The translations under genes and the position numbers were made by a program. A stretch of DNA of 64,000 nt from JAGOEX01 sp964630905. Its GTDB lineage: Bacteria > UBP6 > UBA1177. This document shows, piece by piece, positions 8,853 to 17,467 of the stretch (positions are counted from its first letter, which is position 1; every line of letters starts with the position of its first letter). A model generated the notes under the pieces. It was not told the origin of the DNA. It was given only the letters and a program-made list of their open reading frames with translations, and did no database searches. The stretch is taken from the NCBI GenBank assembly GCA_964630905.1, contig CAZVWR010000013.1:1-64000 (forward strand), read 5' to 3'.

Positions 8853-9934
8853 TGCTTCTTCATGAAAGACTTGTTTTTTTCTTTAAACAGCGTCCTTGCG
8901 ATGCGGTCTGCGATGGGGATGACCATGCTTTCAAAAGCACACAGGATTCCGGGGACTTGAGTCATTGATCCGGTTGTATCCCAGTTGAGGCAGGGGCAGT
9001 ATGTTATGCATCTTCCGTCAAGTGAGCAGTCGCTGCACTGCGTTCTTGGAGAAAGGTTCTCTGCTGACACTTCACTGCATTTTTTCCAGTTGAATCCGCT
9101 ATTTACATCGCCAAGGACATAGTTTGCCGCCCTTTCAGGTTTCCCTGCAAATCTGACACATGGAAATATTCTGCCGTCTTCTCCAACGGCACAGATCTTT
9201 CTTCCCACATCACAGAAATCTCCCGGCTTAAAACCGCCTTTGATATGAGCGGCAATGTGGGCATCGAACGCTGAGAAATAGAAGCTGTCACCATTTCGAC
9301 TTTTTGCAAGATACCACTCTTCAAGGATCAGAAACTGTTCAATTACCTTTGAAAGATCTTCTTCAGTCCACAGAGCTGTGTAATCAGCCGCCATGATATA
9401 GCTGTTTATGTTGAGTTCATCCATCACATGTCTTGCGTTTTTAGCGATATTTCCGGCAGTCAGAGGGGTTATTACACCTACAACGGCAAGATGCCCCGCC
9501 CGTTTCTTAAGTGCGGCAAGATTTCTGACAACGCTTCTGTATGAATTTCCTCCGTCACGCATCGGTCTGTTCAGATTGTGACTGAACTCTTCCCCATCAA
9601 GTGAAAGTTCAACGCGGAACTTATATTTCTCAAAGAAATCAAGCACTTCTTCATTGATCAAAGTACCGTTCGTCGCAATTGAAAGATGCGGTGCAAAACC
9701 TTTTTTATCAGCAATTTTAACCACATATTCAGTAATTTCTTTTATCAGCTCAAACTGAAGAAGCGGTTCTCCGCCGAAAAAACTGAATTTTGCCCTTTCG
9801 CTGTTCTCTTTAACAAAAAGATCTGCCGCTTTCATTGCAACATCTCTGCTCATAAAAGAATCATATTTGTGCTCGACATAGCAGTAATGACACTTCAAAG
9901 TGCATTCCCGTGTCAAAAAAAGGATCATATCCAT
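8846..9934 (-). CDS. Radical SAM/SPASM enzyme, putative peptide or protein maturase
   Basis: A 362-residue enzyme with the radical SAM cluster motif CxxxCxxC at Cys11, Cys15 and Cys18, followed by FFGGEPLLQ (the GGE SAM-binding motif, about residue 53), IATNGT and the ELSLDG strand. The C-terminal part (about 240-340) has the Cys pattern of a SPASM domain holding extra Fe-S clusters, including CxxC and CxxxC groups. Enzymes of this layout modify ribosomal peptides or proteins, as in sactipeptide-type maturases and anaerobic sulfatase maturases. The start codon is 18 bases after the stop of an acidic lipoprotein gene, a precursor-maturase-like arrangement. No sulfatase is present in the window. 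The substrate is inferred, not shown. Confidence 0.88.
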   Translation of the reverse strand: MDMILFLTRECTLKCHYCYVEHKYDSFMSRDVAMKAADLFVKENSERAKFSFFGGEPLLQFELIKEITEYVVKIADKKGFAPHLSIATNGTLINEEVLDFFEKYKFRVELSLDGEEFSHNLNRPMRDGGNSYRSVVRNLAALKKRAGHLAVVGVITPLTAGNIAKNARHVMDELNINSYIMAADYTALWTEEDLSKVIEQFLILEEWYLAKSRNGDSFYFSAFDAHIAAHIKGGFKPGDFCDVGRKICAVGEDGRIFPCVRFAGKPERAANYVLGDVNSGFNWKKCSEVSAENLSPRTQCSDCSLDGRCITYCPCLNWDTTGSMTQVPGILCAFESMVIPIADRIARTLFKEKNKSFMKKHY

Positions 9935-9952
9935 TTGAATTTACCAGAAAAA

Positions 9953-10504
9953 TTAAATTTTCACTTCGGGAGGAGCGATGCCGCTGAGCGTTTCGTCAGG
10001 AATTTCTTCGTCAGGAACTTCTTCATCAGGAACTTCCGTGTCGTCAAAAATGTCGTCTGCAACTTCCTGATCAGGTATAGGGTCTCCTAAAAGCTGCTCA
10101 ACACAGGTATATGTTGTGAGGTCGCAGTAATATCCTTCTTCACAATCTTTATCTTCCAGACATTCAGGAACGGCTCCGCCATCTATCTGATCGAAATCAT
10201 TCGTCTCAATATCCGTAATGTCATCATCAAGAAAAGAATCATCCGGAGGGTCTGGCAGTCCGATTATTTCATCGGGAGCACTGTTATCATTGTCAGTAAC
10301 CGTATCAAAATCAGGAACCTGCACTCCATCAGTTTTCATTTCCTGCTCAAAACAACCCGGAACTGTTATGAAAAATAGCATTCCGACAACAAGGAGCGAA
10401 AACAGTTTTATGGGAAGTGCCGCGACAAAGGATTTTCTGAAAAAACCTTTTTTGGGATAACCCGCAACATATTCTTTTACAGGCTTAACTGAAAAACCGC
10501 TCAT
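9953..10504 (-). CDS. Acidic lipoprotein with long cytoplasmic N-region; candidate substrate of the radical SAM enzyme
   Basis: A 183-residue protein. An unusual N-region of about 30 residues (with VKPVKEYVAGYPKKGFF) precedes a hydrophobic segment (about 31-48) and lipobox TVPGC with Cys51. The mature part is Asp/Glu/Pro-rich and holds one small Cys cluster (CLEDKDCEEGYYCDLTTYTC, about 119-138), the repeated VPDEE block near 160-172 and a tail ending IAPPEVKI. The GGAGGAG ribosome site is strong. The gene directly precedes the radical SAM/SPASM gene. Lipoprotein signals rarely carry so long an N-region, so this segment or the C-terminal tail may be the modified part. That role is inference; otherwise it is a lipoprotein of unknown function. 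Confidence 0.65.
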   Translation of the reverse strand: MSGFSVKPVKEYVAGYPKKGFFRKSFVAALPIKLFSLLVVGMLFFITVPGCFEQEMKTDGVQVPDFDTVTDNDNSAPDEIIGLPDPPDDSFLDDDITDIETNDFDQIDGGAVPECLEDKDCEEGYYCDLTTYTCVEQLLGDPIPDQEVADDIFDDTEVPDEEVPDEEIPDETLSGIAPPEVKI

Positions 10505-10554
10505 TTATCTCCTCCACTAAAAAGAGTTCGATGCTTTTAGTATCAAAAGAGCCT

Positions 10555-11670
10555 CTATTTTATTTTCCCCATCTTCTTTAAAACAAGTTTCTGAATTGTT
10601 TCAAGAAGGGGAATACACTCATCAATATTAAGATGCGCCGCATTTTCACACAGAGGTTTTTCCGGTTTAACGACTTTTGCGTTTTTATCTGTATCAAAAC
10701 TTTCAACATTTACATTTATGTGGATTGAGTCATCAAACGGTTGACCTTCAAAATGGGCACGGTGACCTGTCTGAGAAGTATCAACATTCAACTGATAGAA
10801 ATTCCATAACTCTTTAATATTGCTCTTAAATTCAAGAATGTCCTTGGGGTCTTCAAAGTGTCTTTTCACCTGACACGACATATCAACACCGATAAAAAGA
10901 GGAATTTCAAGATTTTCGAGTCCGCCTCGACTTCCCCCCTTTTCTCCGGAAATAGCATGGTGAAGCTTGCATCCGCCCATACTTTTCCCGAGCATTATCA
11001 CCTGCGGCCTTACACCGGTAACTTTTTCCATCAGCATAACTGTGTTCTTTATGTTCTCACTCAACATCCATGTTGCAGTCCTCGGTCTTCCGTAAGCGCC
11101 TATACAAAGTGCTTCGGGTGCGATTTCGGGGGTAAGATATTTTTCACAGAACCACTCAATTCCGTCATTACCGAAAAGTCCGCCGTATCCGCCGTTTGCA
11201 ACAACAAGATACCGGTGTTCGGGTTTAATTTTTACTTTTGAAGCCCAGTAAGAGTTGATATCCCTTATCTTTTCACAGGCATACCAGTTAGTCCCTTTTC
11301 CCCTGAATGATTTGATATTTACAAAAGAAACTCCGCAATTCATTGTTGAATCGCAATGATCACATCGATAATTACTGTCGCAGTATTTTTTGCACTCCTC
11401 ATAATTTTCACTTTTTACCGGCTTGCATGCAGTGTAATTTCTTCCCGGACCTTTAAAAGTTTTTATTTTTTCAAATTTAAAATCGCATGTACTCGACTTT
11501 ACACATTTGACACATTCTGGATCAGTTGCACAATATTTCTGACAGCTCACATGATTTTCGTTAAAAAAAACACTGTCCAGCTCAACAGGTTTGTCTTTGT
11601 TTTCTGTACTGTGTGCAAAAATAAAGATGAACAGGATCAGGAAAAAGAATGTAATATTTTTTCTCATCAT
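10555..11670 (-). CDS. Exported alpha/beta-hydrolase-like protein with duplicated Cys-rich module
   Basis: A 371-residue protein with a signal peptide (hydrophobic 7-20). Residues 43-82 and 93-132 form two copies of one module with identical Cys spacing (Cys 43, 47, 53, 56, 62, 82 and 93, 97, 103, 106, 112, 132). The rest (about 150-370) starts with a strand HRYLVVANGGYGG and has GKSMGG with Ser230, a nucleophile elbow of the GxSxGG type, so an esterase, lipase or acyltransferase-like activity is plausible; the acid and His are not assigned with certainty. The start ATG overlaps the TGA of pth, and the AGGAGG site lies inside pth. I do not recognise a named family. Confidence 0.6.
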   Translation of the reverse strand: MMRKNITFFFLILFIFIFAHSTENKDKPVELDSVFFNENHVSCQKYCATDPECVKCVKSSTCDFKFEKIKTFKGPGRNYTACKPVKSENYEECKKYCDSNYRCDHCDSTMNCGVSFVNIKSFRGKGTNWYACEKIRDINSYWASKVKIKPEHRYLVVANGGYGGLFGNDGIEWFCEKYLTPEIAPEALCIGAYGRPRTATWMLSENIKNTVMLMEKVTGVRPQVIMLGKSMGGCKLHHAISGEKGGSRGGLENLEIPLFIGVDMSCQVKRHFEDPKDILEFKSNIKELWNFYQLNVDTSQTGHRAHFEGQPFDDSIHINVNVESFDTDKNAKVVKPEKPLCENAAHLNIDECIPLLETIQKLVLKKMGKIK

Positions 11671-12266
11671 GCATTCCTCCTGTTAAAAGCATTCATCGAT
11701 TCTTCAACCCCTTCGCCAATCATTTTCAATAAAATATCTTTCCACTTGGAACTTATTGAATTATTTATCAAATTCAATTCATCGTCAAGAAAATTCGATA
11801 ACACATATTTTTCAAGCGGCAAATTCTTCAAAGGGGCTCCTACCCCTATTCTGATCCTCGCAAAACCGGGTGTGCCGATCTCCCCTGAAATTGATCTGAT
11901 TCCCCTGTGTCCGCCGTCACCACCACCTTTCTTTATCCTGTGACTGCTGAAATTTATATCGGTGTCATCATGAACAACAATAAGATTTTCATGGCTGATA
12001 TTAAAAGCATTCATTGCTTTTGCAACTGAAATGCCCGAGCGGTTCATGTATGTTGAAGGTTTAAGCAGGATAACAGTTTTCCCTGAAATTTTACCGACTG
12101 AAATATAACCTTCCATTTTCGTGCAGTATGAGAAAGGAGAAAAATTAAATTGTTGAGCCATGCTGTCAGCAAATAAAAAGCCTGCGTTATGTCTGGTCTT
12201 TAAATATTTATTTCCGGGATTTCCCAGTGCGGCGACAAGAACGGTATCAGATTTTGAAATAAGCAA
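11667..12266 (-). CDS. pth: Peptidyl-tRNA hydrolase
   Basis: A 199-residue cytoplasmic enzyme that releases tRNA from peptidyl-tRNA dropped by ribosomes. The family blocks are present: ALGNPGNKYLKTRHNAGF with the catalytic His, LLKPSTYMNRSG, VVHDDTDI with the catalytic Asp, and KGGGDGGHRGIRSI. Length is normal. The best start is TTG at 12264-12266, nine bases after the rplY stop, with no clear ribosome site, so translation probably depends on coupling to rplY. The rplY-pth pair is a very common bacterial arrangement. Confidence 0.95.
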   Translation of the reverse strand: MLISKSDTVLVAALGNPGNKYLKTRHNAGFLFADSMAQQFNFSPFSYCTKMEGYISVGKISGKTVILLKPSTYMNRSGISVAKAMNAFNISHENLIVVHDDTDINFSSHRIKKGGGDGGHRGIRSISGEIGTPGFARIRIGVGAPLKNLPLEKYVLSNFLDDELNLINNSISSKWKDILLKMIGEGVEESMNAFNRRNA

Positions 12267-12274
12267 TGACTGAA

Positions 12275-12889
12275 TTATTCAGCTGCGGGTGTTTCAGCAG
12301 ATTTTTCCTCTTCACCTTCCTCATTAGCGGACTGACCTCTTCCCTTGTTGACAACAATAACAGGAGAGTCCTGATGGAATACAGGAGTTACCCCTTGAGG
12401 ATAGGGAAGTTCTGATATTTTTATACGGTCGCCTATTTCCTTTTCAGTGACATCAACATTTATTTCAGAAGGGATATCTGCAGGTCTGCAGGAAACCTTA
12501 ACTTCTTTTAATACCTGGAAAACTTTTCCGCCGGCGATCTCACCCAGCGACCTTCCTGATCTTGTAACAGGAACAGTAACAACAATCTGCTGATCTTCCT
12601 TTACAGCGATAAAATCAACATGAATTATATTTGTTTTGACAGGATGTATCTGCATATCGTGGGCAACAGCAAGAATTGATTTTCCTTCGTATTCAAGGTC
12701 GAAAATAATGTTTTTGCCCTGGGATGTATGAAGCCCTTTGACGAGATCCTTCCTTGAAACGGCTCCGCTAATATTGCTTTCCATAAATTTGCCGTAAATC
12801 TCTACAGGTACAGAACCATTCTTTTTTACTGCCTTTACACTCTTCTTGCCCTGGTCTCTTTTTTCAACTATGAGCTTGAAAGTTTTCAT
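12275..12889 (-). CDS. rplY: 50S ribosomal protein L25 (Ctc form)
   Basis: A 204-residue 5S rRNA-binding protein of the long Ctc type: an N-terminal L25 domain (about 1-95, with VPVEIYGK, HTSQGKN and HVDFIAV) and the C-terminal TL5/Ctc beta domain (about 96-185). An acidic Glu/Ala tail ends the protein. A GGAGG ribosome site precedes the ATG. The gene is transcribed after tRNA-Gln and before pth. Confidence 0.95.
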   Translation of the reverse strand: MKTFKLIVEKRDQGKKSVKAVKKNGSVPVEIYGKFMESNISGAVSRKDLVKGLHTSQGKNIIFDLEYEGKSILAVAHDMQIHPVKTNIIHVDFIAVKEDQQIVVTVPVTRSGRSLGEIAGGKVFQVLKEVKVSCRPADIPSEINVDVTEKEIGDRIKISELPYPQGVTPVFHQDSPVIVVNKGRGQSANEEGEEEKSAETPAAE

Positions 12890-12910
12890 AATAACCTCCG
12901 ATATGACATT

Positions 12911-12985
12911 TGGTTGGGGCGGGAGGATTCGAACCCCCGGATGCCAGGACCAAAACCTGGTGTCTTACCGCTTGACGACGCCCCA
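12911..12985 (-). tRNA. tRNA-Gln (anticodon UUG), 3' CCA encoded
   Basis: The minus strand folds into a complete cloverleaf: seven-pair acceptor (TGGGGCG with CGCCCCA), anticodon stem CCAGG/CCTGG around loop TTTTGGT (anticodon TTG), T arm GGGGG-TTCGAAT-CCTCC, discriminator A, then encoded CCA. The first tRNA base (12985) directly follows the ispE stop codon (12986-12988). It must be cut out of a transcript shared with ispE upstream and probably rplY downstream. Confidence 0.95.
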
Positions 12986-13852
12986 TTAAACCGTTAATAA
13001 TTCAATTTTCCTGACTGTTACAAATTTATCTCTAAATTCATCAAGCGCGTTCTCTCTTGCTCTGTCAGTGCCGAATATTGCGATCAGAGAAGAACCGCTT
13101 CCTGACATGAAAACCTTCTCGGCACCAGTCAGCATTAAGCGATGTCTGACATTAGCAAGCAGCGGATATTCTTCAAAAACCACATCTTCAAAATCGTTAA
13201 AAATGCTTTTTGTCCAGTCTTTTAAAGAACCAGTCCCAGTTTGACGGACGCTATTTATATTTACAGCCCCTGATTTTGTCAATTTTTTTTTATCGAAGAG
13301 AGCATAGGCGTTGCGTGTATTTACAATAATTTCAGGGTATAACAGAAGAAGATATTTATTCACCTTCTCTACTTTTACAGGCTCTACAATCTCCCCTTTT
13401 CCGCTTATGAAAGCTGGAGAACCGTAAAGAAAGAAAGGAACATCGCTACCTACCGGAAAAGCGATTTCATTAAGACTCTTTAAAGGAAGGTCTAAACCGA
13501 GATATTTATTTAAAAAGATTATAAATCCTGCCGCATTACTGCTTCCCCCTCCCAGCCCTGCTCCAGTGGGTATCGATTTTTCGAGCGTTATCTTAAAATC
13601 AGGAACGGGCATGTTTATATAAGATTTAAAGCTGTTAAAAGCTTTAAAAATAATATTTTTTTCTGTAGGAATATCTTCACTAATTCCGCTTGTTTCAACT
13701 TTAAACTTTGAACTTTCACTTATTTTAATGGTGTCAAAAAGATCTACAGGTATCATGAGTGATTCAATATAATGAAAACCGGATAATCCATCTTTACCGG
13801 TGATCTTGAGGAAAGTGTTTATCTTGGCAGGAGTTTTTATTTCTGTATGCAT
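12986..13852 (-). CDS. ispE: 4-diphosphocytidyl-2-C-methyl-D-erythritol kinase
   Basis: A 288-residue GHMP-family kinase that phosphorylates CDP-methylerythritol in the non-mevalonate isoprenoid pathway. It has the N-terminal TPAKINTFLKITGK block, the ATP loop PTGAGLGGGSSNAAG (about residues 93-107), SDVPFFL and the C-terminal MSGSGSSLIAIF motif. The start overlaps coaD by 16 bases. The stop codon abuts the mature 5' end of tRNA-Gln, leaving no spacer for a terminator. Confidence 0.95.
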   Translation of the reverse strand: MHTEIKTPAKINTFLKITGKDGLSGFHYIESLMIPVDLFDTIKISESSKFKVETSGISEDIPTEKNIIFKAFNSFKSYINMPVPDFKITLEKSIPTGAGLGGGSSNAAGFIIFLNKYLGLDLPLKSLNEIAFPVGSDVPFFLYGSPAFISGKGEIVEPVKVEKVNKYLLLLYPEIIVNTRNAYALFDKKKLTKSGAVNINSVRQTGTGSLKDWTKSIFNDFEDVVFEEYPLLANVRHRLMLTGAEKVFMSGSGSSLIAIFGTDRARENALDEFRDKFVTVRKIELLTV

Positions 13853-14331
13853 TGAAATTTCTTTTTTATCTCATTTTCAACATTCGGTGTAAGAAAAAGG
13901 GAAAGGTCCATCCTGCTTTTTGACGCTATTTCCTTTACAATGCTTGATGAAAGGAATGAATATTTCTCAGAGGTCATGAAAAATATGGATTCGAATTCAG
14001 GTTCCATCACCCTGTTAGTAATGGCCATCTGGAATTCAAATTCAAAATCGGAAACGGCCCTGAGACCTCTTATTACGGTAAAGATGTTCATTTCCCTCGC
14101 AAAATTTACAAGTAATTCATCAAATGCGGTCACAGTTATCCTTTGATCATTTTTGAATATTTCAGAAATTTGTTCCTTCCTCTCATCCACAGAGAAGAGG
14201 GTCGTTTTGTTTTTATTTTCTCCGACAGCAATATAAATGCGGTCAAAGATCTTCAATGCTCTTTTAACAATATCAAGATGCCCTAAAGTGAAAGGATCAA
14301 AACTGCCCGGATATATCGCTTTTTTATCCAT
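13837..14331 (-). CDS. coaD: Phosphopantetheine adenylyltransferase
   Basis: A 164-residue enzyme that makes dephospho-CoA from phosphopantetheine and ATP. It shows YPGSFDPFTLGHLDI (the nucleotidyltransferase motif with the T/HxGH-type TLGH), VIRGLRAVSDFEFE and the FLSSSIVKEIA region. The ATG at 14331 is preferred because GGGAGG lies seven bases before it; a TTG two codons upstream would overlap the rsmD stop. It starts two bases after rsmD; the rsmD-coaD order is common in bacteria. Confidence 0.95.
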   Translation of the reverse strand: MDKKAIYPGSFDPFTLGHLDIVKRALKIFDRIYIAVGENKNKTTLFSVDERKEQISEIFKNDQRITVTAFDELLVNFAREMNIFTVIRGLRAVSDFEFEFQMAITNRVMEPEFESIFFMTSEKYSFLSSSIVKEIASKSRMDLSLFLTPNVENEIKKKFQCIQK

Positions 14332-14333
14332 TT

Positions 14334-14891
14334 TCAAGCCTCCCAGTTATAAAAGAAAGAAAGGTGGGTGTCTCCGAATTTTTTATTCCTGTCTGACCAT
14401 CCTGTTTTACTCCAGCTGGTCAAACTGCTTCCTTCCACACATATCACACATACTTCATCTATAATATCCGAACTTGTGATTCTTTCAAGCAGATCAGGGA
14501 TCTTTTCTCCGATTACATATGGCGGATCAATATAGATGGCGCTGAATTTCATTCCGGAAAAACAATCAGGATCAATGGAAAAGGCATCTCCGTTGAAAAC
14601 TTTGACCAATTCATTAAGACCCAACTCTTTTGAACTTTCCCTTATCTGATCTGCAGCTTTAAGATCGATCTCCACAGCACATGCGCGTTGAAATCCTCTG
14701 CTGACAGACTCGAAAGCAAATGCTCCGCTGCCGGAAAAAATGTCAAGAAAGTTCCTGTTTTCAAAATTTATAAGAGAAAACAGCGAGTTAAAAAAAGCCG
14801 CTCTTACTTTTTCACATGTTGGACGAAGAGATGTTGACGGGACACGGAATCGTCTTGCTTTTAAGGAACCTGACGAAATTCGAAGATACAT
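14334..14891 (-). CDS. rsmD: 16S rRNA (guanine966-N2)-methyltransferase
   Basis: A 185-residue SAM-dependent methyltransferase. It begins with LRISSGSLKARRFRVP and RPTCEKVRAAFFNSL, and carries the SAM-binding FLDIFSGSGAFAFES and the catalytic IYIDPPY (DPPY) motif. Length is typical. It starts two bases after the stop of the zinc-ribbon/TPR gene and precedes coaD; the ribosome site is weak, suggesting coupling. Confidence 0.93.
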   Translation of the reverse strand: MYLRISSGSLKARRFRVPSTSLRPTCEKVRAAFFNSLFSLINFENRNFLDIFSGSGAFAFESVSRGFQRACAVEIDLKAADQIRESSKELGLNELVKVFNGDAFSIDPDCFSGMKFSAIYIDPPYVIGEKIPDLLERITSSDIIDEVCVICVEGSSLTSWSKTGWSDRNKKFGDTHLSFFYNWEA

Positions 14892-14893
14892 TT

Positions 14894-15907
14894 TTACTGG
14901 CAGGCCTTGAGAAAGGCTTCAACCTGTGCCTTGTCAGGAGCATCCGGAGAATACTGTATATACTTCTTATAGTTTACGCATGCCTGTTTCTGATTTTGAA
15001 GATATGCATATGCAATCCCCAGAAATTTATATACCGGCCCATTTGTCGGATTTATTCTGGACGCATTTTTATATTCATGCAAAGCATCCGTATATTTTTT
15101 GTCTGCAAGCGCTTTGTGACCAGCTTTAATATAGCTGTCAAAACTTCCCTTGGAATCATTCTGAGGACGGACAGTTTCTGCTTTTTTCACAACCTTTGGC
15201 TGTTGTTTCCGTACTTCTTTCTTTTTAGATGCAGGAGCCTGTTCCTCAACAACTTTTTTATCATCAATCTTCTTTTCAATTATTTTAGATTCTTTTGCTT
15301 TTTCTTCCTCGACTATGGTTTCTTCAACATTTTCAACCGGCTTTTCTATTTTCTTTTTATATATCGGCTCAACACTTTCCTCATCAATGTTTTCTATGTC
15401 CTCTTCATCAGGTTCATCAACTTTGTTCTCTTCTTTGTTATTTACCGCTGAAGCAAGTTTTGTGTCTTTACTGCTGTTATTATCAGAAGCAAAGATAAAT
15501 ATAAGAAAAACAATTATTAAGACAACAGCTCCGGCTATACCGATAAGTATTTTTTTGTCAGGCAGCTTGAATCCGGAACTTTCCTTGCCGTCTGTTTCAG
15601 GATAAAGTTCCTTAATGATGTTTGCTATCTCCTGCTGCTCTTTATCGGGTTTGGATGAGAAGAATTCATCATTCAGAGTTATTCTTTCTGTAGGACCTCT
15701 CTCCTTCTTTACCTGTTTTTCTTCAGGCTGTTCGGGCTTTTTTTCAGGAACAGAGTCAGCACTGGTTTTTTCTGCGGGTTTTTCAGGCGTTGTGATCTGT
15801 TCTGTCACTGAAGCGACAGAAACATTGTCACTTGCACACATTGGGCATGTGGTCCTGCGATCAGGAACTTCTGCTGAAAAACCACAATTGTTACAAATAA
15901 ATTTCAT
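14894..15907 (-). CDS. Zinc-ribbon, single-TM protein with C-terminal TPR
   Basis: A 337-residue protein. Residues 5-24 form a CxxC...CxxC zinc ribbon (Cys5, Cys8, Cys21, Cys24). A Pro/Glu/Lys linker leads to one membrane helix (about 119-140). A long Lys/Glu-rich, likely extended or coiled segment follows (about 155-250), then two TPR-like helices pairs (about 256-330). Zinc ribbon inside and TPR outside the membrane would suit an envelope scaffold or signalling protein. It is the second of two membrane genes (15911-17437 comes first) with a three-base gap. Similar zinc-ribbon/TPR proteins are common in myxobacteria; the function is unknown to me. Confidence 0.6.
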   Translation of the reverse strand: MKFICNNCGFSAEVPDRRTTCPMCASDNVSVASVTEQITTPEKPAEKTSADSVPEKKPEQPEEKQVKKERGPTERITLNDEFFSSKPDKEQQEIANIIKELYPETDGKESSGFKLPDKKILIGIAGAVVLIIVFLIFIFASDNNSSKDTKLASAVNNKEENKVDEPDEEDIENIDEESVEPIYKKKIEKPVENVEETIVEEEKAKESKIIEKKIDDKKVVEEQAPASKKKEVRKQQPKVVKKAETVRPQNDSKGSFDSYIKAGHKALADKKYTDALHEYKNASRINPTNGPVYKFLGIAYAYLQNQKQACVNYKKYIQYSPDAPDKAQVEAFLKACQ

Positions 15908-15910
15908 AGT

Positions 15911-17437
15911 TCACCCATTCAGAGGTTTTGCCTTTATTACAGGTTTTCCTTCTTTTTCTTCAATTGAGAACTGGACATCCGAACATTTATATTTGGCCAT
16001 GATCGAAGCACGGTTAGTCCTCACTTTGCCGATAAAAGACCGTTTTTCGTTTTCTGTAACTCCTTCACCATTCTTTTCCTTTACTTTGCAGTAATCCAGC
16101 CAAAGTTTTTCCATCGGATCCAACGGTTCAGGATCAGGCACAATACTGTTTGTTATCAAACCTTCTTTATTCTCTACTTCCATTATCTGAGTTTTTTCGT
16201 TATCATCGTCGAAATTTGAAGGAGGCGGAGCTTTGGGAGTGGCTTTAGCCACAGGTTTTCTATTATCGGAAAGAGCCTGTATCGGTTTTTTCGGAGTATT
16301 TTCTATGTCATCCACACCGAAAGGATCAGGTATCTGTGCATCGAATTCAGCTTTTCTGTTCAACGCTTCATCTTTTTTCATTCCGGCATTTCCAATCGGA
16401 CCTGAAGAAGAATCAGCATTTTCAAAATGTCTTAAATATTTTGATACGAGTGTGTTCAATGCAGAAACGGCTATGTCTGCTCCATGAGAATACTTCTTCA
16501 TAACAAGTTTTTCGCCAACCTTCATTACAGATATGTCAGCGGCAAGATTTCTGAAAACTTTATCAATTGTGTGAGTTACAATAAAGGTAAAGAAAAGGGT
16601 TATTATGATGCCGGCAAGGGTATATATTAATGAATAGAGAACCACTTTGCTGTAATCTTCCCATCCCGGCATGGTTGATATGAGTGTTATGAAAACGACC
16701 TTTTCTCCACCGAGCATATCGTAAGGCATAAAATAACTGTTAAGAAATGTCCAGTTGTTAAGTTCTTTCTGTCCCTGCGATTTAATGAGGTCTTCAACGG
16801 CATCTTTCACTTTATCGCCACCGCAGGATTGTTCAACCTCGCTCCATTTGGAATTCATTGTTTCAGTAATGAATTTATCACCCATGAAAACTCTGACAGG
16901 CATAGGGAAGTCATTCACATTAAATGCAAGTGTGAGTTTCTTTACACTCACTGCTGCAAAAAGTTTCTGCCCTTCTCCGGGAACATCCGTCATAACAGGT
17001 ACTACACCGAGAAGATACATGGAGTCGTTGACAAGTATTGATCCGTCAGAAGCGGACCCTTCTTTCAAAGCTCTTTCAACTGCCGGAATACCTTTGTGTG
17101 AAGACATAAGCTTCGTGTCGCCTGCAACAAAATTTCCGTTCTGATCAACAACGACATATTCAGTAAGTGATTTTATTTCAACAATTCTTACAGGAGCATT
17201 TTTTGAAGCTTTTTCAAATTTCAGCTGTCTTGCAATATTAAATGAGTTTGCAATTAGAGAGTATGTTGTGTTTTTTACCTTTTCCTCTACCAGCCTGACA
17301 CTGTTTTTCGGTCCCTGCTGAATGTCAATTTTAGTTATAAATGACCTGAAAAGAGTGAAGTTTACCGCTGAAAGGGCCGAAATAACTACAGCCATTAAGA
17401 AGAAAACCTTTAGTTTTAAACCGAGGTTACTGAACAT
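15911..17437 (-). CDS. Cache-like sensor membrane protein, MXAN_5187-like
   Basis: A 508-residue inner-membrane protein: TM helix at about 8-28, a periplasmic single-Cache-like domain (about 35-270, with YVVVDQNGNFVAGD and LLGVVPV strands), a second TM (about 275-300), then a cytoplasmic linker rich in Pro/Asp with a TQIMEV segment. The C-terminal domain of about 70 residues (LWLDYCKVKEKNGE onwards) resembles the C-terminal region of MXAN_5187-type proteins as I remember them. That comparison is from memory and tentative. No histidine-kinase, GGDEF or methyl-accepting output domain is present. It lies in a same-strand run with the TPR and beta-rich proteins. GGAG precedes the ATG. Confidence 0.6.
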   Translation of the reverse strand: MFSNLGLKLKVFFLMAVVISALSAVNFTLFRSFITKIDIQQGPKNSVRLVEEKVKNTTYSLIANSFNIARQLKFEKASKNAPVRIVEIKSLTEYVVVDQNGNFVAGDTKLMSSHKGIPAVERALKEGSASDGSILVNDSMYLLGVVPVMTDVPGEGQKLFAAVSVKKLTLAFNVNDFPMPVRVFMGDKFITETMNSKWSEVEQSCGGDKVKDAVEDLIKSQGQKELNNWTFLNSYFMPYDMLGGEKVVFITLISTMPGWEDYSKVVLYSLIYTLAGIIITLFFTFIVTHTIDKVFRNLAADISVMKVGEKLVMKKYSHGADIAVSALNTLVSKYLRHFENADSSSGPIGNAGMKKDEALNRKAEFDAQIPDPFGVDDIENTPKKPIQALSDNRKPVAKATPKAPPPSNFDDDNEKTQIMEVENKEGLITNSIVPDPEPLDPMEKLWLDYCKVKEKNGEGVTENEKRSFIGKVRTNRASIMAKYKCSDVQFSIEEKEGKPVIKAKPLNG

Positions 17438-17467
17438 TTTTATATCTCCAAACTTTTGATTGTCATA

